64,000 bases of DNA from NCBI GenBank assembly GCA_002415785.1, contig DIAJ01000033.1, positions 219,465 to 283,464 on the forward strand. Reading direction: 5' to 3'. The DNA comes from Flavobacteriales bacterium UBA5081. GTDB taxonomy: Bacteria > Bacteroidota > Bacteroidia > Flavobacteriales_E > Vicingaceae. Both the position numbers and the translations under genes were made by a program. The number at the start of each line of letters is the position of its first letter. Within the stretch, counting starts at the first letter, position 1. Below the pieces are notes generated by a model, which saw only the letters and a program-made list of their open reading frames with translations, was not told the origin of the DNA and did not search any database. Of the stretch, positions 60,457-64,000 are shown piece by piece.

Positions 60457-61971
60457 CTACTCCACCATCAACTTCCCACTCCCCACATTTCCTTCTCTAT
60501 CGATTATGCGATAAACATACATGCCACTTGCTAAGGAAGAAACGTCAACTGTTTGATGATCTTCTCGCCAAGAAACTGTTTTTACCAAACGACCAAAAGT
60601 GTCGTACAACTCAAATTCATAGGGTTTGAATTGATTTAACTTTAACAACTTAAGTTCATCTTTTGCAGGGTTAGGGTAGATTTTGTAATTATCTTTTGCT
60701 ATAGTTTGACCATTAACTTTATTAATATTCGTGTTCAAGTTTCCCAATGAATCTATTTTCATGACAAAGCCATTAAGTCCACCTGTTCCGCCAAATAGTT
60801 TGTAATTTGAACCCACTAGAATTAAGCCCTTATCTTCTGTAGGTTTGATGGAGTTAATTTTAACAAAGTCACCTACTTGGTAATTTCTAGAATTGATTAA
60901 ATTGCCCTGAAAGTCGAATTGACTTACACGAATAAAATTGTTGATATTTTTATAATAATCATTAGGATACCATTGTGAGACACCGGCAATGTAGAAGCTA
61001 CTATCAACCACTGCTATGTTTGTAGTTGCAGGAAAGTCTGCCGTATCAACCAAGCCAAGCACTTGGTGACTGAGGTAATTCATATTAGAATCATATACAA
61101 TTATCCCATAATCATAAATATACTCAGAAGAGCCGGGCACATAACTTTGCTGGTTCTGAAGTATGCCGGATAAAACTACATTTTTATTGGGCAATTCTTC
61201 CAAATGAGGAAAACGACTAATCATTAAGCTATCATCCAACTGTGAGTTATACACAGGCATTACAGTTGATACTTGTTGTAATTTTTGACCATTACTATCA
61301 ACAACAAAAATGGGGTTTCGAGTTTTGGAAGGCATTTGCCTGTAATTGACTGCTTCTTGATAAACAAGAATATTATTACTTGAATTAAACTTCCCAGTAG
61401 AAACTGTAAATGAAACAGTATCATATAGAACTGTATCTACTATATTTAAATTCGCATCAATCTTTAAAAGAGAAGAGTAATAATAGTTTTGTATACTATC
61501 AAACTGAGTGAAAGGTATATTAATCTCTCCTCTATTATCAATAGAAATCTTGTACGCACTTTTATGTCGTTCACTAGTTATAAATTTCAACGAATCAACC
61601 ATTACAAACTGATAATTAAAAGAATAAATAGCACTACCTTGAACATTTCCCTGTAAAGTGCCATATACAAAAAACATGTTAGATTTTTTGTAGAGTTGAA
61701 TAGCATAAAAGTCATTAATCTGATAGCTACTAACTACTTGTCCAATACTATCTAGGTTTAATATATGGGAATTTAAATAATAAGGAAAGTAATCATCTAT
61801 ACTATCTCCTACAACAGAAGCTACAATGAATCTATTATTTGACACACTAATTACATCATTTAATTCTTCCTCTTGTCCTAAATCAATCTCTTGAGTAAAT
61901 GACTGGGCAGATATCTGCCCAGTCATTATCGTTAAGATTGTTAATAACATAAATTTCTTTCTTATATCCAT
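60457..61971 (-). CDS. Secreted protein with T9SS type A sorting domain, function unknown
   Basis: The 504-residue protein has a signal peptide (about 1-22, cleaved near ISAQ) and a C-terminal T9SS type A domain (about 428-504: NYKIYPNPAKDELKL ... GMYVYRIIDREGNVGSGKLMVE). The body is a run of beta-rich segments with many asparagine, serine and tyrosine residues (DDYFPYYLNSHILNLDSIG), suggestive of a propeller but not assignable. The 3' 40 bases lie inside a long direct repeat, and a related gene begins beyond the right edge of the window. Its start overlaps the preceding lipoprotein gene by ten bases, indicating coupled expression. Confidence 0.85.
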   Translation of the reverse strand: MDIRKKFMLLTILTIMTGQISAQSFTQEIDLGQEEELNDVISVSNNRFIVASVVGDSIDDYFPYYLNSHILNLDSIGQVVSSYQINDFYAIQLYKKSNMFFVYGTLQGNVQGSAIYSFNYQFVMVDSLKFITSERHKSAYKISIDNRGEINIPFTQFDSIQNYYYSSLLKIDANLNIVDTVLYDTVSFTVSTGKFNSSNNILVYQEAVNYRQMPSKTRNPIFVVDSNGQKLQQVSTVMPVYNSQLDDSLMISRFPHLEELPNKNVVLSGILQNQQSYVPGSSEYIYDYGIIVYDSNMNYLSHQVLGLVDTADFPATTNIAVVDSSFYIAGVSQWYPNDYYKNINNFIRVSQFDFQGNLINSRNYQVGDFVKINSIKPTEDKGLILVGSNYKLFGGTGGLNGFVMKIDSLGNLNTNINKVNGQTIAKDNYKIYPNPAKDELKLLKLNQFKPYEFELYDTFGRLVKTVSWREDHQTVDVSSLASGMYVYRIIDREGNVGSGKLMVE

Positions 61972-63023
61972 GAAGGTCTAGGTTTTTCGTCATGACCCGG
62001 CACAACTACCTTAGTGCAAGCATCATAATATACAACATCAAATTCATGTTGATACTCTCCATTTGCATAAACCCTATCAACACGGTATGATTTAATCTTC
62101 TTTATAATAGCTCCCATATTAAAAGAACTTTGCCAACTACCCCACCATGGGATACTAGGCAGTGTATTATTTAAATAATAAGTATTCATTCTATTTGAGG
62201 TTATACACGCTGTCATAGAAGTTGAATTCCACAAAAAACTACACTGTGGCATATGTTTTCTAGTGTTAAACCGACCAACAACACCAGTTGGAACATTATT
62301 ATAAACATATCCTCCACCTAAAGTACCTCCGGTATATCCAAAACCTGAACACTTCTCAACGTTACTATACGAACAATTAGGGTCATTGAGTTTTGCCGTT
62401 AAAATTGATGTCACGTATGTTTGATTTGATTGTAAACACCTTCCTGTTAAATAGCCCTTCCAATCATCCATTATACTACAGTTATTATTTGATTTATTAA
62501 AACCCAATATTGCCTTTACTTGAACAGTTAATGGAGAGCTTATTACATCAGGGATAATAACATCCATTTCAAACCAAAACTTTTCACCATCACTAGCCTC
62601 TTCTGTTTCTGCACTTTCTGCAATAACAACAAGTTCATCATAAATATCATTATTTAACTGTAACAAATCCGAACCGCTCACTTCACCTCCATCAACATTT
62701 ATCGTATACTCTAGGTCATACACTTGAGTTTCTCCAGGTATTAAGTCAGGATGATTGAGTCTCCAATATAAAGTTGACTCTGTATACAATAGTGCTGTCT
62801 CAACATCTGTAATAGAAGGCGAATTACTTGATAATATATCCCCTATAAATTGTGACAAATCAACATCAATACTATCTGAACTTGAAGTTGATTTATTTAT
62901 TGAGTTCGGGTTTTTATTTCCCTGAATGTTATCCGCTTTAGGATGTAAATTTACTTCATCTTTCTCGCAGGAAGTAAACATAAATGCGCCAATTAGCGCT
63001 ATTATTATTAATTTTGCATTCAT
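61962..63023 (-). CDS. Predicted lipoprotein of unknown function
   Basis: The 353-residue protein has a lipoprotein signal peptide with lipobox FTSC (lipidated cysteine at about residue 19). A low-complexity Asn/Ser/Asp linker follows (about 28-60). A beta-rich domain at about 65-175 (YWRLNHPDLIPGETQVYDLEYTINV) leads to a C-terminal part (about 180-353) with seven or eight cysteines that could pair as disulphides (NNNCSIMDDWKGYLTGRC, NCSYSNVEKCSGFG, MPQCSFLW, TACITSN, YDACTKV). The family is not recognised. It overlaps the downstream T9SS cargo gene by ten bases. An outer-membrane or surface location is likely. Confidence 0.75.
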   Translation of the reverse strand: MNAKLIIIALIGAFMFTSCEKDEVNLHPKADNIQGNKNPNSINKSTSSSDSIDVDLSQFIGDILSSNSPSITDVETALLYTESTLYWRLNHPDLIPGETQVYDLEYTINVDGGEVSGSDLLQLNNDIYDELVVIAESAETEEASDGEKFWFEMDVIIPDVISSPLTVQVKAILGFNKSNNNCSIMDDWKGYLTGRCLQSNQTYVTSILTAKLNDPNCSYSNVEKCSGFGYTGGTLGGGYVYNNVPTGVVGRFNTRKHMPQCSFLWNSTSMTACITSNRMNTYYLNNTLPSIPWWGSWQSSFNMGAIIKKIKSYRVDRVYANGEYQHEFDVVYYDACTKVVVPGHDEKPRPSWI

Positions 63024-63554
63024 AATTTCTAAACGTTTTTAATTAAATGTTTTCAATTGCAGTCGTTGTTCCATAATGGCTGCAATTGTTTTTTACTTTT
63101 TGATTGACCTCTTGACTTTTCCATCTCTGTGAACAACACACTCACCAAAAAGTAGATTTTCCTTTAAATAAAAAACGAAGTATTTTCTTAAAATGTTTAT
63201 TTGCGTAGAGAGAGAGGCTTATAATTATTAAAGAACCAATTTAAATGTTTTATGAAACTATTGTATTCACTAAAACCATTTATCTTTTTTAAACGATATT
63301 TTAAGCTAACTATTTGCATATCTTTTCCAAATCACATGGCTAAAATAGTAAGCTTTTTTAAATATAAAAATTTTTTAACAAAATAATTTGTTAAAATTAA
63401 AACTAAAAATCAGCCAATTAGCTCTAAAAGCACTATAAATACTAGGATTTTCTTACTATAAAGTAATAAGCAGAAAATTGCTTTTATAAAACATATTGGA
63501 GTTCATCAGAGAGTAAACCGTTTACTCTTTTTATAGAGGTTGATATAGTTTGCT
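63024..63554. other. Gene-free AT-rich gap with three inverted repeats
   Basis: No open frame is seen. Three inverted repeats stand out. At 63054-63088 CAATTGCAG pairs with CTGCAATTG and is followed on the plus strand by TTTTTT (terminator-like). At 63373-63396 ten-base arms TTTTAACAAA/TTTGTTAAAA enclose a four-base loop. At 63510-63528 there is a perfect odd-centred palindrome, AGAGTAAAC C GTTTACTCT. The first lies 31 bases upstream of the lipoprotein start, so it could also be a leader structure. Functions are unknown. Confidence 0.6.
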
Positions 63555-63960
63555 TCGCAAAAAATGTTTTCTAGTTACTTGTTTATAGTCTAAAGTTTGT
63601 TTTCAAACCGCAAAATCCACCAAGGAGGCGCTAAGTTCACAAATGTTAAAATGAGTGATGGTTTAAGGATGAATGAAAAAAGCTTAATAAATGCATCTAC
63701 TTTCTTTACTCTCTTTTCATTCCTTTAACCGCAGAGACACGGAAAACTCAGAGTTTAATTTTCTTTGTACGAGGTCTCGTTTTAATTTCTCTTTTAACCA
63801 TTGAGGCATTAAGAAAGTTGAGACCTTCATTAAGGTTCATTAATACTCCCTAAAATTCCGCAGTACTCCAATTTAAAACCTAAACTATTAACCGCCTCAA
63901 TTCATTCGAAATTGACTTCGTCGAACCACTTCGTTAGGTTTCCCAGATTCTTAGTTCATC
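63555..63960. repeat. Direct repeat copy 2 (extends to 64000)
   Basis: The stretch 63555-64000 repeats 60061-60496 at roughly 90% identity by eye, with a few small insertions. It includes the same internal segments (GGAGGCGCTAAGTTCACAAA, AGGTTTCCCAGATTC) and the same 3' gene end. The two copies are in the same orientation, 3.5 kb apart. Confidence 0.85.
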
Positions 63961-64000
63961 CTACTCCATTATCAATTTCCCACTCCCCACATTTCCTTCT
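63961..64000 (-). CDS. 3' end of a second T9SS cargo gene (partial)
   Basis: The last 13 codons read EGNVGSGKLIME followed by TAG, nearly identical to the end of the cargo protein at 60457 (EGNVGSGKLMVE). The start lies beyond the right edge. This shows that a related gene with the same T9SS type A ending follows; only the C-terminal residues are visible. Confidence 0.7.
   Translation of the reverse strand, partial: EGNVGSGKLIME

Noticed and set aside
60061..64000. Composite transposon formed by the two ~440-bp repeats
   Set aside because: No transposase frame, terminal inverted repeats or target duplication were found; the repeats include the ends of cargo genes, which fits tandem duplication better.

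Overview
The window reads as a chromosomal segment from a member of the Bacteroidota, most likely a free-living Flavobacteriales-type organism. Four observations support this. Two secreted proteins end in type IX secretion (T9SS) C-terminal sorting domains. There is a type III glutamine synthetase, a fused SecDF and a PorE-like TPR/beta-propeller/CRD/OmpA protein. Many genes are preceded by the Bacteroidota -7 promoter element TAnnTTTG, while Shine-Dalgarno sequences are rare. Family or genus cannot be fixed from the sequence alone. No rRNA, CRISPR array, transposase or phage gene was seen.

Positions 1-12300 hold a conserved transcription/translation block, all on the minus strand. In transcription order it is rpsU, xerC, hpf, then tRNA-Thr(TGT), tRNA-Tyr, tRNA-Gly, tRNA-Thr(GGT), tuf, tRNA-Trp, secE, nusG, rplK, rplA, rplJ, rplL, rpoB and rpoC (cut by the window edge). 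A strong 16-bp hairpin separates rplL from rpoB. A ~440-bp gap between rpsU and xerC carries four small REP-like palindromes.

Positions 12300-32440 are mostly housekeeping genes on the minus strand: acyl-CoA dehydrogenase, apt, a helix-hairpin-helix protein, a lipoprotein, an AGCS-family sodium symporter with an unusual periplasmic extension, an RmlD-like reductase, a PspC-domain protein, DUF2851, pyrF, prfA, purM, the PorE-like protein, glutamine synthetase III, a CaCA antiporter, tatA and secDF. Positions 32690-48370 alternate strands: a VCBS/FG-GAP T9SS cargo protein, mdh, an ECF sigma factor with its probable membrane-anchored regulator, gyrB, a beta-barrel plus giant TPR pair, ftsE and two glycosyltransferases.

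Positions 48430-59930 are envelope and surface polysaccharide: murB, a CpsB-like PHP phosphatase, and a run of eight nucleotide-sugar genes on the minus strand. The run contains Ugd plus UDP-glucuronate decarboxylase (UDP-GlcA to UDP-xylose), WbpO-like plus WbpP-like enzymes (UDP-N-acetylhexosaminuronic acids), RmlB, and WbpE/WbpD-like enzymes (3-acetamido uronates). An outer-membrane barrel gene and waaA (Kdo transferase) follow on the plus strand.

Positions 59930-64000 are accessory in character. A T9SS cargo gene and an overlapping cysteine-containing lipoprotein gene of unknown function lie between two ~440-bp direct repeats. Each repeat runs into the 3' end of a T9SS cargo gene, so a second related cargo gene must start beyond the right edge. 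This region, the sigma/anti-sigma pair and the fused symporter are the most unusual parts of the window.
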